In this document: positions 1 through 14,725 of the stretch, piece after piece
Layout of the letters: every line of letters starts with the position of its first letter
How positions within the stretch are numbered: the stretch's first letter is position 1
From: Tachypleus tridentatus
Taxonomy: Eukaryota; Arthropoda; Merostomata; Xiphosura; Limulidae
Direction: 5' to 3'
Length of the DNA stretch: 64,000 nt
Assembly (NCBI RefSeq): GCF_004210375.1
Contig: NC_134834.1
Span: forward strand, 10,029,857-10,093,856
Notes under the pieces: generated by a model
What the model was told of the DNA's origin: nothing
Seen by the model: only the letters and a program-made list of their open reading frames with translations
The model's database searches: none
Made by a program: the position numbers and the translations under genes

Positions 1-3000
1 TCAACCTACCATTTTGTATTCTTTTTTCTTACCCTTTCCTAGTTTATAATTCAACCTACCATTTTGTATTCTTTTTTCTAACCCTTTCCTAGTTTATAAT
101 TCAACCTACCATTTTGTATTCTTTTTTCTAACCCTTTCCTAGTTTATAATTCAACCTTCCATTTTGTATTCTTTTTTCTAACCCTTTCCTAGTTTATAAT
201 TCAACCTACCATTTTGTATTCTTTTTTCTAACCCTTTCCTAGTTTATAATTCAACCTACCATTTTGTATTCTTTTTTCTAACCCTTTCCTAGTTTATAAT
301 TCAACCTTCCATTTTGTATTCTTTTTTCTTACCCTTTCCTAGTTTATAATTCAACCTACCATTTTGTATTCTTTTTTTCTAACCCTTTCCTAGTTTATAA
401 TTCAACCTACCATTTTGTATTCTTTTTTTTTAACCCTTTCCTAGTATTCTTTTTTTCTTTTTCTTTCCTAGTTTATAATTCAACCTACCATTTTGTATTC
501 TTTTTTTCTAACCCTTTCCTAGTTTATAATTCAACCTACCATTTTGTATTCTTTTTTTCTAACCCTTTCCTAGTTTATAATTCAACCTACCATTTTGTAT
601 TCTTTTTTTCTATTTTGTTTATTCAACCTTCCATTTTTCTTTTTTTTCTTACCCTTTCCCAGTTTATAATTCAACCTACCATTTTGTATTCTTTTTTCTA
701 ACCCTTTCCTAGTTTATAATTCAACCTACCATTTTGTATTCTTTTTTCTAACCCTTTCCTAGTTTATAATTCAACCTACCATTTTGTATTCTTTTTTCTA
801 ACCCTTTCCTAGTTTATAATTCAACCTACCATTTTGTATTCTTTTTTTTTCTAACCCTTTCCTAGTTTATAATTCAACCTACCATTTTGTATTCTTTTTT
901 CTAACCCTTTCCTAGTTTATAATTCAACCTACCATTTTGTATTCTTTTTTTCTAACCCTTTCCTAGTTTATAATTCAACCTACCATTTTGTATTCTTTTT
1001 TTAACCCTTTCCTAGTTTATAATTCAACCTACCATTTTGTATTCTTTTTTTCTAACTTTCCTAACCCTTTCCTAGTTTATAATTCAACCTACCATTTTGT
1101 ATTCTTTTTTCTAACCCTTTCCTAGTTTATAATTCAACCTTCCATTTTGTATTCTTTTTTCTTACCCTTTCCTAGTTTATAATTCAACCTACCATTTTGT
1201 ATTCTTTTTTCTTACCCTTTCCTAGTTTATAATTCAACCTACCATTTTGTATTCTTTTTTTTCTAACCCTTTCCTAGTTTATAATTCAACCTACCATTTT
1301 GTATTATTTTTTTCTAACCCTTTCCTAGTTTATAATTCAACCTACCATTTTGTATTCTTTTTTCTAACCCTTTCCTAGTTTATAATTCAACCTACCATTT
1401 TGTATTCTTTTTTCTAACCCTTTCCTAGTTTATAATTCAACCTACCATTTTGTATTCTTTTTTCTAACCCTTTCCTAGTTTATAATTCAACCTTCCATTT
1501 TGTATTCTTTTTTCTAACCCTTTCCTAGTTTATAATTCAACCTTCCATTTTGTATTCTTTTTTTTTACCCTTTCCTAGTTTATAATTCAACCTTCCATTT
1601 TGTATTCTTTTTTCTTACCCTTTCCTAGTTTATAATTCAACCTACCATTTTGTATTCTTTTTTCTTACCCTTTCCTAGTTTATAATTCAACCTTCCATTT
1701 TGTATTCTTTTTCTAACCCTTTCCTAGTTTATAATTCAACCTACCATTTTGTATTCTTTTTTCTAACCCTTTCCTAGTTTATAATTCAACCTACCATTTT
1801 GTATTCTTTTTTTCTAACCCTTTCCTAGTTTATAATTCAACCTTCCATTTTGTATTCTTTTTTCTAACCCTTTCTAGTTTATAATTCAACCTTCCATTTT
1901 GTATTCTTTTTTTCTAACCCTTTATAATTCAACCTTCCATTTTGTATTCTTTTTTCTAGTTTATAATTCAACCTACCATTTTGTATTCTTTTTTTTCTTA
2001 CCCTTTCCTAGTTTATAATTCAACCTACCATTTTGTATTCTTTTTTCTAACCCTTTCCTAGTTTATAATTCAACCTACCATTTTGTATTCTTTTTTCTAA
2101 CCCTTTCCTTTTATAATTCAACCTACCATTTTGTATTCTTTTTTTCTAACCCTTTCCTAGTTTATAATTCAACCTTCCATTTTGTATTCTTTTTTTTCTA
2201 ACCCTTTCCTAGTTTATAATTCAACCTACCATTTTGTATTCTTTTTTTCTTAACCCTTTCCTAGTTTATAATTCAACCTACCATTTTGTATTCTTTTTTA
2301 ACTAACCCTTTCCTAGTTTATAATTCAACCTACCATTTTGTATTCTTTTTTCTAACCCTTTCCTAGTTTATAATTCAACCTACCATTTTGTATTCTTTTT
2401 TCTAACCCTTTCCTAGTTTATAATTCAACCTACCATTTTGTATTCTTTTTTCTAACCCTTTCCTAGTTTATAATTCAACCTACCATTTTGTATTCTTTTT
2501 TTAACCCCTTTCCTAGTTTATAATTCAACCTACCATTTTGTATTCTTTTTTTAACCCTTTCCCAGTTTATAATTCAACCTACCATTTTGTATTCTTTTTT
2601 CTAACCCTTTCCTAGTTTATAATTCAACCTACCATTTTGTATTCTTTTTTCTAACCCTTTCCTAGTTTATAATTCAACCTTCCATTTTGTATTCTTTTTT
2701 CTTTATAATTCAACCTACCCTTTCCTAGTTTATAATTCAACCTACCATTTTGTATTCTTTTTTTTCTAACCCTTTCCTAGTTTATAATTCAACCTTCCAT
2801 TTTGTATTCTTTTTTCTTACCCTTTCCTAGTTTATAATTCAACCTACCATTTTGTATTCTTTTTTCTAACCCTTTCCTAGTTTATAATTCAACCTACCAT
2901 TTTGTATTCTTTTTTCTTACCCTTTCCTAGTTTATAATTCAACCTACCATTTTGTATTCTTTTTTCTAACCCTTTCCTAGTTTATAATTCAACCTACCAT

Positions 3001-6000
3001 TTTGTATTCTTTTTTCTTACCCTTTCCTAGTTTATAATTCAACCTACCATTTTGTATTCTTTTTTTCTTAACCCTTTCCTAGTTTATAATTCAACCTACC
3101 ATTTTGTATTCTTTTTTTTAACCCTTTCCTAGTTTATAATTCAACCTACCATTTTGTATTCTTTTTCTAACCCTTTCCTAGTGTTTATAATTCAACCTTC
3201 CATTTTGTATTCTTTTTTCTAACCCTTTCCTAGTTTATAATTCAACCTTCCATTTTGTATTCTTTTTTCTTACCCTTTCCTAGTTTATAATTCAACCTTC
3301 CATTTTGTATTCTTTTTTCTTACCCTTTCCTAGTTTATAATTCAACCTACCATTTTGTATTCTTTTTTCTAACCCTTTCCTAGTTTATAATTCAACCTAC
3401 CATTTTGTATTCTTTTTTCTAACCCTTTCCTAGTTTATAATTCAACCTACCATTTTGTATTCTTTTTTTCTAACCCTTTCCTAGTTTATAATTCAACCTA
3501 CCATTTTGTATTCTTTTTTTTCTAACCCTTTCCTAGTTTATAATTCAACCTACCATTTTGTATTTTTTTTCTAACCCTTTCCTAGTTTATAATTCAACCT
3601 ACCATTTTGTATTCTTTTTTTCTTACCCTTTCCTAGTTTATAATTCAACCTTCCATTTTGTATTCTTTTTTTCTAACCCTTTCCTAGTTTATAATTCAAC
3701 CTTTTGTATTTTGTATTCTTTTTTTCTAACCCTTTCCTAGTTTATAATTCAACCTACCATTTTGTATTCTTTTTTTCTAACCCTTTCCTAGTTTATAATT
3801 CAACCTACCATTTTGTATTCTTTTTTTCTAACCCTTTCCTAGTTTATAATTCAACCTTCCATTTTGTATTCTTTTTTTCTAACCCTTTCCTAGTTTATAA
3901 TTCAACCTACCATTTTGTATTTTTTTTCTAACCCTTTCCTAGTTTATAATTCAACCTACCATTTTGTATTCTTTTTTTCTAACCCTTTCCTAGTTTATAA
4001 TTCAACCTACCATTTTGTATTCTTTTTTTCTAACCCTTTCCTAGTTTATAATTCAACCTACCATTTTGTATTCTTTTTTTTCTAACCCTTTCCTAGTTTA
4101 TAATTCAACCTACCATTTTGTATTCTTTTTTTCTAACCCTTTCCTAGTTTATAATTCAACCTACCATTTTGTATTCTTTTTCTAACCCTTTCCTAGTTTA
4201 TAATTCAACCTTCCATTTTGTATTCTTTTTTTTTCTAACCCTTTCCTAGTTTATAATTCAACCTTCCATTTTGTATTCTTTTTTTCTAACCCTTTCCTAG
4301 TTTATAATTCAACCTACCATTTTGTATTCTTTTTTTCTAACCCTTTCCTAGTTTATAATTCAACCTACCATTTTGTATTCTTTTTTTCTAACCCTTTCCT
4401 AGTTTATAATTCAACCTACCATTTTGTATTCTTTTTTTTACCCTTTTCCTAGTTTATAATTCAACCTACCATTTTGTATTCTTTTTTTCTTACCCTTTCC
4501 TAGTTTATAATTCAACCTACCATTTTGTATTCCATTTTCCTAGTTTATAATTCAACCTTTTTGTATTCTTTTTTTAACCCTTTCCTAGTTTATAATTCAA
4601 CCTACCATTTTGTATTCTTTTTTTAACCCCTACTTTCCTAGTTTATAATTCAACCTACCATTTTGTATTCTTTTTTTTCTAACCCTTTCCTAGTTTATAA
4701 TTCAACCTACCATTTTGTATTCTTTTTTCTTACCCTTTCCTAGTTTATAATTCAACCTACCATTTTGTATTCTTTTTTTCTTACCCTTTCCTAGTTTATA
4801 ATTCAACCTACCATTTTGTATTCTTTTTTTAACCCTTTCCTAGTTTATAATTCAACCTACCATTTTGTATTCTTTTTTTTCTAACCCTTTCCTAGTTTAT
4901 AATTCAACCTACCATTTTGTATTCTTTTTTTCTAACCCTTTCCTAGTTTATAATTCAACCTACCATTTTGTATTCTTTTTTTCTAACCCTTTCCTAGTTT
5001 ATAATTCAACCTTCCATTTTGTATTCTTTTTTTTTTTCCTAGTTTATAATTCTAACCCTTTCCTAGTTTATAATTCAACCTTCCATTTTGTATTCTTTTT
5101 TCTAACCCTTTCCTAGTTTATAATTCAACCTACCATTTTGTATTCTTTTTTTCTAACCCTTTCCTAGTTTATAATTCAACCTACCATTTTGTATTCTTTT
5201 TTTCTAACCCTTTCCTAGTTTATAATTCAACCTACCATTTTGTATTCTTTTTTTCTTACCCTTTCCTAGTTTATAATTCAACCTACCATTTTGTATTCTT
5301 TTTTTCTAACCCTTTCCTAGTTTATAATTCAACCTACCATTTTGTATTCTTTTTTTACCCTTTCCTAGTTTATAATTCAACCTACCATTTTGTATTCTTT
5401 TTTTCTAACCCTTTCCTAGTTTATAATTCAACCTACCATTTTGTATTCTTTTTTTTCTTACCCTTTCCTAGTTTATAATTCAACCTACCATTTTGTATTC
5501 TTTTTTCTAACCCTTTCCTAGTTTATAATTCAACCTACCATTTTGTATTCTTTTTTCTAACCCTTTCCTAGTTTATAATTCAACCTACCATTTTGTATTC
5601 TTTTTTCTAACCCTTTCCTAGTTTATAATTCAACCTTCCATTTTGTATTCTTTTTTTTTCTAACCCTTTCCTAGTTTATAATTCAACCTTCCATTTTGTA
5701 TTCTTTTTTTCTTACCCTTTCCTAGTTTATAATTCAACCTTTTGTATTTTGTATTCTTTTTTATAATTCACCCTTTCCTAGTTTATAATTCAACCTTCCA
5801 TTTTGTATTCTTTTTTTATTCTTTTTTTCTAACCCTTTCCTAGTTTATAATTCAACCTACCATTTTGTATTCTTTTTTTCTAACCCTTTCCTAGTTTATA
5901 ATTCAACCTACCATTTTGTATTCTTTTTTTTCTAACCCTTTCCTAGTTTATAATTCAACCTACCATTTTGTATTCTTTTTTCTAACCCTTTCCTAGTTTA

Positions 6001-9000
6001 TAATTCAACCTACCATTTTGTATTCTTTTTTCTAACCCTTTCCTAGTTTATAATTCAACCTACCATTTTGTATTCTTTTTTCTTACCCTTTCAACCTACC
6101 ATTTTGTATTCTTTTTTCAACCTTTCCATTTTATAATTCAACCTTCCATTTTGTATTCTTTTTTCTTACCCTTTTCTAGTTTATAATTCAACCTTCCATT
6201 TTGTATTCTTTTTTCTTACCCTTTCCTAGTTTATAATTCAACCTTCCATTTTGTATTCTTTTTTCTTACCCTTTCCTAGTTTATAATTCAACCTACCATT
6301 TTGTATTCTTTTTTCTAACCCTTTCCTAGTTTATAATTCAACCTACCATTTTGTATTCTTTTTTTATTCTAACCCTTTCCTAGTTTATAATTCAACCTAC
6401 CATTTTGTATTCTTTTTTCTTACCCTTTCCTAGTTTATAATTCAACCTACCATTTTGTATTCTTTTTTCTAACCCTTTCCTAGTTTATAATTCAACCTAC
6501 CATTTTGTATTCTTTTTTCTAACCCTTTCCCAGTTTATAATTCAACCTACCATTTTGTATTCTTTTTTCTAACCCTTTCCTAGTTTATAATTCAACCTAC
6601 CATTTTGTATTCTTTTTTCTAACCCTTTCCTAGTTTATAATTCAACCTACCATTTTATAATTCAACCTTTTTGTTTCTTTTCTTACCCTTTCCCAGTTTA
6701 TAATTCAACCTACCATTTTGTATTCTTTTTTCTAACCCTTTCCTAGTTTATAATTCAACCTACCATTTTGTATTCTTTTTTCTTACCCTTTCCTAGTTTA
6801 TAATTCAACCTACCATTTTGTATTCTTTTTTTTTTCCCAGTTTATAATTCAACCTACCATTTTGTATTCTTTTTTCTAACCCTTTCCTAGTTTATAATTC
6901 AACCTACCATTTTGTATTCTTTTTTTCTAACCCTTTCCTAGTTTATAATTCAACCTACCATTTTGTATTCTTTTTTTCTAACCCTTTCCTAGTTTATAAT
7001 TCAACCTACCATTTTGTATTCTTTTTTTTCCTAGTTTATAATTCTAACCCTTTCCTAGTTTATAATTCAACCTTCCATTTTGTATTCTTTTTTTCTAAAC
7101 CCTTTCCTAGTTTATAATTCAACCTTCCATTTTGTATTCTTTTTTTCTAACCCTTTCCTAGTTTATAATTCAACCTTCCATTTTGTATTCTTTTTTTAAC
7201 CCTTTCCTAGTTTATAATTCAACCTACCATTTTGTATTCTTTTTTTCTAACCCTTTCCTAGTTTATAATTCAACCTTTTTTGTATTCTTTTTTTCTTACC
7301 CTTTCCTAGTTTATAATTCAACCTACCATTTTGTATTCTTTTTTCTTACCCTTTCCTAGTTTATAATTCAACCTACCATTTTGTATTCTTTTTTCTAACC
7401 CTTTCCTAGTTTATAATTCAACCTACCATTTTGTATTCTTTTTTTCTTACCCTTTCCTAGTTTATAATTCAACCTACCATTTTGTATTCTTTTTCTAACC
7501 CTTTTCCTAGTTTATAATTCAACCTACCATTTTGTATTCTTTTTTTCTAACCCTTTCCTAGTTTATAATTCAACCTACCATTTTGTATTCTTTTTTTTAT
7601 AACCCTTTCCTAGTTTATAATTCAACCTACCATTTTGTATTCTTTTTTTCTTACCCTTTCCTAGTTTATAATTCAACCTACCATTTTGTATTCTTTTTTC
7701 TAACCCTTTCCTAGTTTATAATTCAACCTTCCATTTTGTATTCTTTTTTCTAACCCTTTCCTAGTTTATAATTCAACCTACCATTTTGTATTCTTTTTTC
7801 TAACCCTTTCCTAGTTTATAATTCAACCTACCATTTTGTATTCTTTTTTCTAACCCTTTCCTAGTTTATAATTCAACCTACCATTTTGTATTCTTTTTTT
7901 TATAATAACCCTTTCCTAGTTTATAATTCAACCTTCCATTTTGTATTCTTTTTTCTTACCCTTTCCCAGTTTATAATTCAACCTACCATTTTGTATTCTT
8001 TTTTCTAACCCTTTCCTAGTTTATAATTCAACCTACCATTTTGTATTCTTTTTTCTTACCCTTTCCTAGTTTATAATTCAACCTTCCATTTTGTATTCTT
8101 TTTTCTTACCCTTTCCTAGTTTATAATTCAACCTACCATTTTGTATTCTTTTTTCTTACCCTTTTCTAGTTTATAATTCAACCTACCATTTTGTATTCTT
8201 TTTTCTTACCCTTTCCTAGTTTATAATTCAACCTTCCATTTTGTATTCTTTTTTCTTTCTCTTTTCTAGTTTATAATTCAACCTTTTTGTAGTTTATAAT
8301 TCAACCTTCCATTTTGTATTCTTTTTTTTCTAACCCTTTCCTAGTTTATAATTCAACCTACCATTTTGTATTCTTTTTTTCTTACCCTTTCCCAGTTTAT
8401 AATTCAACCTTCCATTTTGTATTCTTTTTTCTTACCCTTTCCCAGTTTATAATTCAACCTACCATTTTGTATTCTTTTTTCTAACCCTTTCCTAGTTTAT
8501 AATTCAACCTACCATTTTGTATTCTTTTTTTTATTACCCTTTCCTAGTTTATAATTCAACCTACCATTTTGTATTCTTTTTTTCTTACCCTTTCCTAGTT
8601 TATAATTCAACCTACCATTTTGTATTCTTTTTTTCTAACCCTTTCCTAGTTTATAATTCAACCTTCCATTTTGTATTCTTTTTTTTACCCTTTCCTAGTT
8701 TATAATTCAACCTTCCATTTTGTATTCTTTTTTTCTAACCCTTTCCTAGTTTATAATTCAACCTTCCATTTTGTATTCTTTTTTTCTTACCCTTTCCTAG
8801 TTTATAATTCAACCTTCCATTTTGTATTCTTTTTTTTTAACCCTTTCCCTAGTTTATAATTCAACCTACCATTTTGTATTCTTTTTTTCTAACCCTTTCC
8901 TAGTTTATAATTCAACCTACCATTTTGTATTCTTTTTTTCTAACCCTTTCCTAGTTTATAATTCAACCTACCATTTTGTATTCTTTTTTTCTTACCCTTT

Positions 9001-12000
9001 CCTAGTTTATAATTCAACCTACCATTTTGTATTCTTTTTTTCTAACCCTTTCCTAGTTTATAATTCAACCTACCATTTTGTATTCTTTTTTTCTAACCCT
9101 TTCCTAGTTTATAATTCAACCTACCATTTTGTATTTTTTTTCTAACCCTTTCCTAGTTTATAATTCAACCTACCATTTTGTATTCTTTTTTTCTTTTCCT
9201 AGTTTATAATTCAACCTACCATTTTGTATTCTTTTTTTTCTAACCCTTTCCTAGTTTATAATTCAACCTTCCATTTTGTATTCTTTTTTTCTTCCCTTTC
9301 CTAGTTTATAATTCAACCTTCCATTTTGTATTCTTTTTTTCTAACCCTTTCCTAGTTTATAATTCAACCTTCCATTTTGTATTCTTTTTTTTTATAATTC
9401 TTACCCTTTCCTAGTTTATAATTCAACCTTCCATTTTGTATTCTTTTTTTAACTTTCCTAACCCTTTCCTAGTTTATAATTCAACCTACCATTTTGTATT
9501 CTTTTTTTTCTTTTACTAACCCTTTTTTCCTTTCCTAGTTTATAATTCAACCTACCATTTTGTATTCTTTTTTCTTACCCTTTCCTAGTTTATAATTCAA
9601 CCTACCATTTTGTATTCTTTTTTCTTACCCTTTCCTAGTTTATAATTCAACCTACCATTTTGTATTCTTTTTTCTAACCCTTTCCTAGTTTATAATTCAA
9701 CCTACCATTTTGTATTCTTTTTTCTAACCCTTTCCCAGTTTATAATTCAACCTACCATTTTGTATTCTTTTTTTTCTAACCCTTTCCTAGTTTATAATTC
9801 AACCTACCATTTTGTATTCTTTTTTTCTTTCTACCCTTTCCTAGTTTATAATTCAACCTTCCATTTTGTATTCTTTTTTCTTACCCTTTCCTAGTTTATA
9901 ATTCAACCTTTCCATTTTGTATTCTTTTTTTTTACCCTTTCCTAGTTTATAATTCAACCTACCATTTTGTATTCTTTTTTTCTTAACCCTTTTCTAGTTT
10001 ATAATTCAACCTACCATTTTGTATTCTTTTTTATAACCCTTTTCTAGTTTATAATTCAACCTTCCATTTTGTATTCTTTTTTTCTAACCCTTTCCTAGTT
10101 TATAATTCAACCTACCATTTTGTATTCTTTTTTTAACCCTTTCCTAGTTTATAATTCAACCTTCCATTTTGTATTCTTTTTTCTAACCCTTTCCTAGTTT
10201 ATAATTCAACCTACCATTTTGTATTCTTTTTTTCTAACCCTTTCCTAGTTTATAATTCAACCTACCATTTTGTATTCTTTTTTTCTTACCCTTTCCTAGT
10301 TTATAATTCAACCTACCATTTTGTATTCTTTTTTCTTAACCCTTTCCTAGTTTATAATTCAACCTACCATTTTGTATTCTTTTTTTCTAACCCTTTCCTA
10401 GTTTATAATTCAACCTTCCATTTTGTATTCTTTTTTTCTAACCCTTTCCTAGTTTATAATTCAACCTTCCATTTTGTATTCTTTTTTTCTAACCCTTTCC
10501 TAGTTTATAATTCAACCTTCCATTTTGTATTCTTTTTTGTATTCTTTTTCTTACCCTTTCCTAGTTTATAATTCAACCTACCATTTTGTATTCTTTTTTT
10601 TCTTACCCTTTCCTAGTTTATAATTCAACCTACCATTTTGTATTCTTTTTTTCTAACCCTTTCCTAGTTTATAATTCAACCTACCATTTTGTATTCTTTT
10701 TTTTATAATTCTAACCCTTTCCTAGTTTATAATTCAACCTACCATTTTGTATTTTTTTCTTAACCTTTTTCCTAGTTTATAATTCAACCTACCATTTTGT
10801 ATTCTTTTTTTTCTAACCCTTTCCTAGTTTATAATTCAACCTACCATTTTGTATTCTTTTTTTCTAACCCTTTCCTAGTTTATAATTCAACCTACCATTT
10901 TGTATTCTTTTTTTCTAACCCTTTCCTAGTTTATAATTCAACCTACCATTTTGTATTCTTTTTTCTTACCCTTTCCTAGTTTATAATTCAACCTTCCATT
11001 TTGTATTCTATTTTCGTAAACTTTCCTAGTTTATAATTCAACCTTCCATTTTGTATTCTTTTTTCTAACCCTTTCCTAGTTTATAATTCAACCTTCCATT
11101 TTGTATTCTTTTTTCTTACCCTTTCCCAGTTTATAATTCAACCTACCATTTTGTATTCTTTTTTCTAACCCTTTCCTAGTTTATAATTCAACCTACCATT
11201 TTGTATTCTTTTTTTCTTACCCTTTCCTAGTTTATAATTCAACCTACCATTTTGTATTCTTTTTTTCTTACCCTTTCCTAGTTTATAATTCAACCTACCA
11301 TTTTGTATTCTTTTTTTCTTACCCTTTCCTAGTTTATAATTCAACCTACCATTTTGTATTCTTTTTTTTCTAACCCTTTCCTAGTTTATAATTCAACCTA
11401 CCATTTTGTATTCTTTTTTATAACCCTTTCCTAGTTTATAATTCAACCTACCATTTTGTATTCTTTTTTTTCTAACCCTTTCCTAGTTTATAATTCAACC
11501 TACCATTTTGTATTCTTTTTCTAACCCTTTCCTAGTTTATAATTCAACCTTCCATTTTGTATTCTTTTTTTCTTACCCTTTCCTAGTTTATAATTCAACC
11601 TACCATTTTGTATTCTTTTTTTCTTACCCTTTCCTAGTTTATAATTCAACCTACCATTTTGTATTCTTTTTTTCTTACCCTTTTCTAGTTTATAATTCAA
11701 CCTTTTGTACCATTTTGTATTCTTTTTTTGTATTCTAACCCTTTCCTAGTTTATAATTCAACCTTCCATTTTGTATTCTTTTTTTCTTACCTTTCCTAGT
11801 TTATAATTCAACCTTCCATTTCTAGTTTATAATTCAACCTACCATTTTGTATTCTTTTTTTCTAACCCTTTCCTAGTTTATAATTCAACCTACCATTTTG
11901 TATTCTTTTTTTCTAACCCTTTTCCATTTATAATTCAACCTACCATTTTGTATTCTTTTTTCTAACCCTTTCCTTTTATAATTCAACCTACCATTTATTC

Positions 12001-13990
12001 TTTTTTCTTAATTCAATAATTCAACCTACCATTTTGTATTCTTTTTTTTCTAACCCTTTTCTAGTTTATAATTCAACCTACCATTTTGTATTCTTTTTCT
12101 TACCCTTTCTAGTTTATAATTCAACCTTCCATTTTGTATTCTTTTTTTCTAACCCTTTCCTAGTTTATAATTCAACCTACCATTTTGTATTCTTTTTTTT
12201 CTAACCCTTTCCTAGTTTATAATTCAACCTACCATTTTGTATTCTTTTTTCTTTTCTAACCCTTTCCTAGTTTATAATTCAACCTTCCATTTTGTATTCT
12301 TTTTTTTCTTACCCTTTCCTAGTTTATAATTCAACCTACCATTTTGTATTCTTTTTTTCTACCCTTTCCTAGTTTATAATTCAACCTACCATTTTGTATT
12401 CTTTTTCTAACCCTTTCCTAGTTTATAATTCAACCTTCCATTTTGTATTCTTTTTTCTAACCCTTTCCTAGTTTATAATTCAACCTACCATTTTGTATTC
12501 TTTTTTCTAACCCTTTTCTAGTTTATAATTCAACCTACCATTTTGTATTCTTTTTTCTTACCCTTTCCTAGTTTATAATTCAACCTTCCATTTTGTATTC
12601 TTTTTTCTTACCCTTTTCTAGTTTATAATTCAACCTTCCATTTTGTATTCTTTTTTTCTTACCCTTTCCTAGTTTATAATTCAACCTTCCATTTTGTATT
12701 CTTTTTTTCTAACCCTTTCCTAGTTTATAATTCAACCTACCATTTTGTATTCTTTTTTCTTTTTTCCTAGTTTATAATTCAACCTACCATTTTGTATTTC
12801 TTTTTTTCTTACCCTTTCCTAGTTTATAATTCAACCTTCCATTTTGTATTCTTTTTTTCTTACCCTTTTCTAGTTTATAATTCAACCTTCCATTTTGTAT
12901 TCTTTTTTCTAACCCTTTCCTAGTTTATAATTCAACCTACCATTTTGTATTCTTTTTTTAATTACCCTTTCCTAGTTTATAATTCAACCTTCCATTTTGT
13001 ATTCTTTTTTCTTACCCTTTTCCTAGTTTATAATTCAACCTACCATTTTGTATTCTTTTTTTTCTTTTTTAACCCTTTCCTAGTTTATAATTCAACCTAC
13101 CATTTTGTATTCTTTTTTTTACCCTTTTCCTAGTTTATAATTCAACCTTCCATTTTGTATTCTTTTTTTTTTACTCTTTCCTAGTTTATAATTCAACCTT
13201 CCATTTTGTATTCTTTTTTTTAACCCTTTCCTAGTTTATAATTCAACCTTCCATTTTGTATTCTTTTTTTCTTACCCTTTCCTAGTTTATAATTCAACCT
13301 TCCATTTTGTATTCTTTTTTTTTTCTTACCCTTTCCTAGTTTATAATTCAACCTACCATTTTGTATTCTTTTTTTCTAACCCTTTCCTAGTTTATAATTC
13401 AACCTACCATTTTGTATTCTTTTTTTCTTACCCTTTCTAGTTTATAATTCAACCTACCATTTTGTATTCTTTTTTCTTACCCTTTTCTAGTTTATAATTC
13501 AACCTACCATTTTGTATTCTTTTTTCTTACCCTTTTCTAGTTTATAATTCAACCTACCATTTTGTATTCTTTTTTCTTACCCTTTTCTAGTTTATAATTC
13601 AACCTTCCATTTTGTATTCTTTTTTCTTACTCTTTTCTAGTTTATAATTCAACCTTCCATTTTGTATTCTTTTTTCTTACTCTTTTCTAGTTTATAATTC
13701 AACCTACCATTTTGTATTCTTTTTTCTAACGCTTTCCTTGTTTATAATTCAACCTACCATTTTGTATTCTTTTTTTCTTACCCTTTCCTAGTTTATAATT
13801 CAACCTACCATTTTGTATTCTTTTTTCTACTCCCTTTCTAGTTTATAATTCAACCTACCATTTTGTATTCTTTTTTTCACTCTTTCCTAGTTTATATTTC
13901 AACTTTCCATTTTGTATTCTTTTTTTCACTCTTTCCTAGTTTATAATTCAACTTTCCATTTTGTAGTGTTTTCTTACCCTTTCCTGGTTT
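1..13990. repeat. 50-bp minisatellite array (about 277 units)
   Basis: A head-to-tail array fills the first 14 kb. The unit is 50 bp, reaching 51-53 bp when its T-run is longer. It contains CCTAGTTTATAATTCAACC followed by CATTTTGTATTC, a run of 6-9 T, then CTAACCCTTT. Units differ mainly at CTACC/CTTCC, CTAACCC/CTTACCC and T-run length, with occasional partial units (for example near 600-660, 2700 and 11980-12020). The plus strand is strongly pyrimidine-rich. Short open frames occur where 51-bp units run together (17 residues per unit); they are not genes. The last units, 13860-13990, are degenerate, as expected at an array edge. The left edge is outside the window. Confidence 0.97.
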
Positions 13991-14207
13991 ATAATTTAAC
14001 GTGCTCATGACATGAGATACCTCAATACCTTCTTTGTTAGATGCTTTCACCACAGGGTTTTAGAAGATATATCTATTGAAATTTATCTGATTTTGGTACA
14101 ATTAATTTGTGTTTTGTATTTTTCAAAGAATTTGATAATCTCTGTATTTATATGCTCAACAAGTGGGTTTCTCGTAATCACTGAATCTCTGTATTTATAT
14201 AACTGAA
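13991..14207. other. AT-rich flank of the 50-bp array, no recognised gene
   Basis: This is unique-looking DNA between the decayed array edge and a MITE-like element. A 64-codon open frame starting at 14012 has no recognisable motif, no splice or promoter context and AT-driven composition, so I do not call it a gene. Confidence 0.5.
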
Positions 14208-14725
14208 GTGGAGCACCATTAAGCTGCGGACCAGTAAAACGCGAAATCGCTTAAGTCGCTGTTGCAAGTCTTGTGAGCGAGGATTATCGCGGCTCACCGC
14301 TAATTTAAGAACGTGTAAAAACGCGGCTTACGAATTTAATCCTGGCTTTATAACTTCAAGGGAATGTTTAAAAAGTATTTGCTTTAATTTGGAAAATGAA
14401 TAAAATATATTACAATAGAAATCGACCGTTAATCTACCTTATCCGCTCTCTATGTCAGCTTTATGGAGGCCGCCATTGTTACCGAATCACACCTCTCCAT
14501 ACAAAGTTAATCCGCGGTAAATCCGTGAAAAAAGTGATCAATAATTAAAGTATTATTTTTAATTCGATAATCCGATATAATGATCACGCAATGGCCCGGA
14601 TGAGGCTCCTCGGCGGAGGTGTTGGCGACTTCGGCTTTTCAGTCACAAAGATTTAATCCGCGGACCACTTAAGCCGCGGTTTAGTAGGTTGACCCCTCAA
14701 ATACCGCGGCTTAACGGCGCTCCGC
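14208..14725. mobile_element. MITE-like non-autonomous DNA element with CpG-decayed inverted termini
   Basis: The two ends are 22-bp inverted repeats. The left begins GTGGAGCACCATTAAGC and the right, read inward on the minus strand, begins GCGGAGCGCCGTTAAGC. They match at 18 of 22 positions, and all four differences are a CpG in the right arm against TpG or CpA in the left. The 518-bp interior is GC-richer than its flanks, has several CCGCGG sites and has no coding frame. I could not identify a target-site duplication, so the superfamily is unassigned. Confidence 0.6.

Noticed and set aside
14012-14206. 64-codon frame beside the 50-bp array
   Set aside because: AT-rich DNA with no motif or supporting signals.
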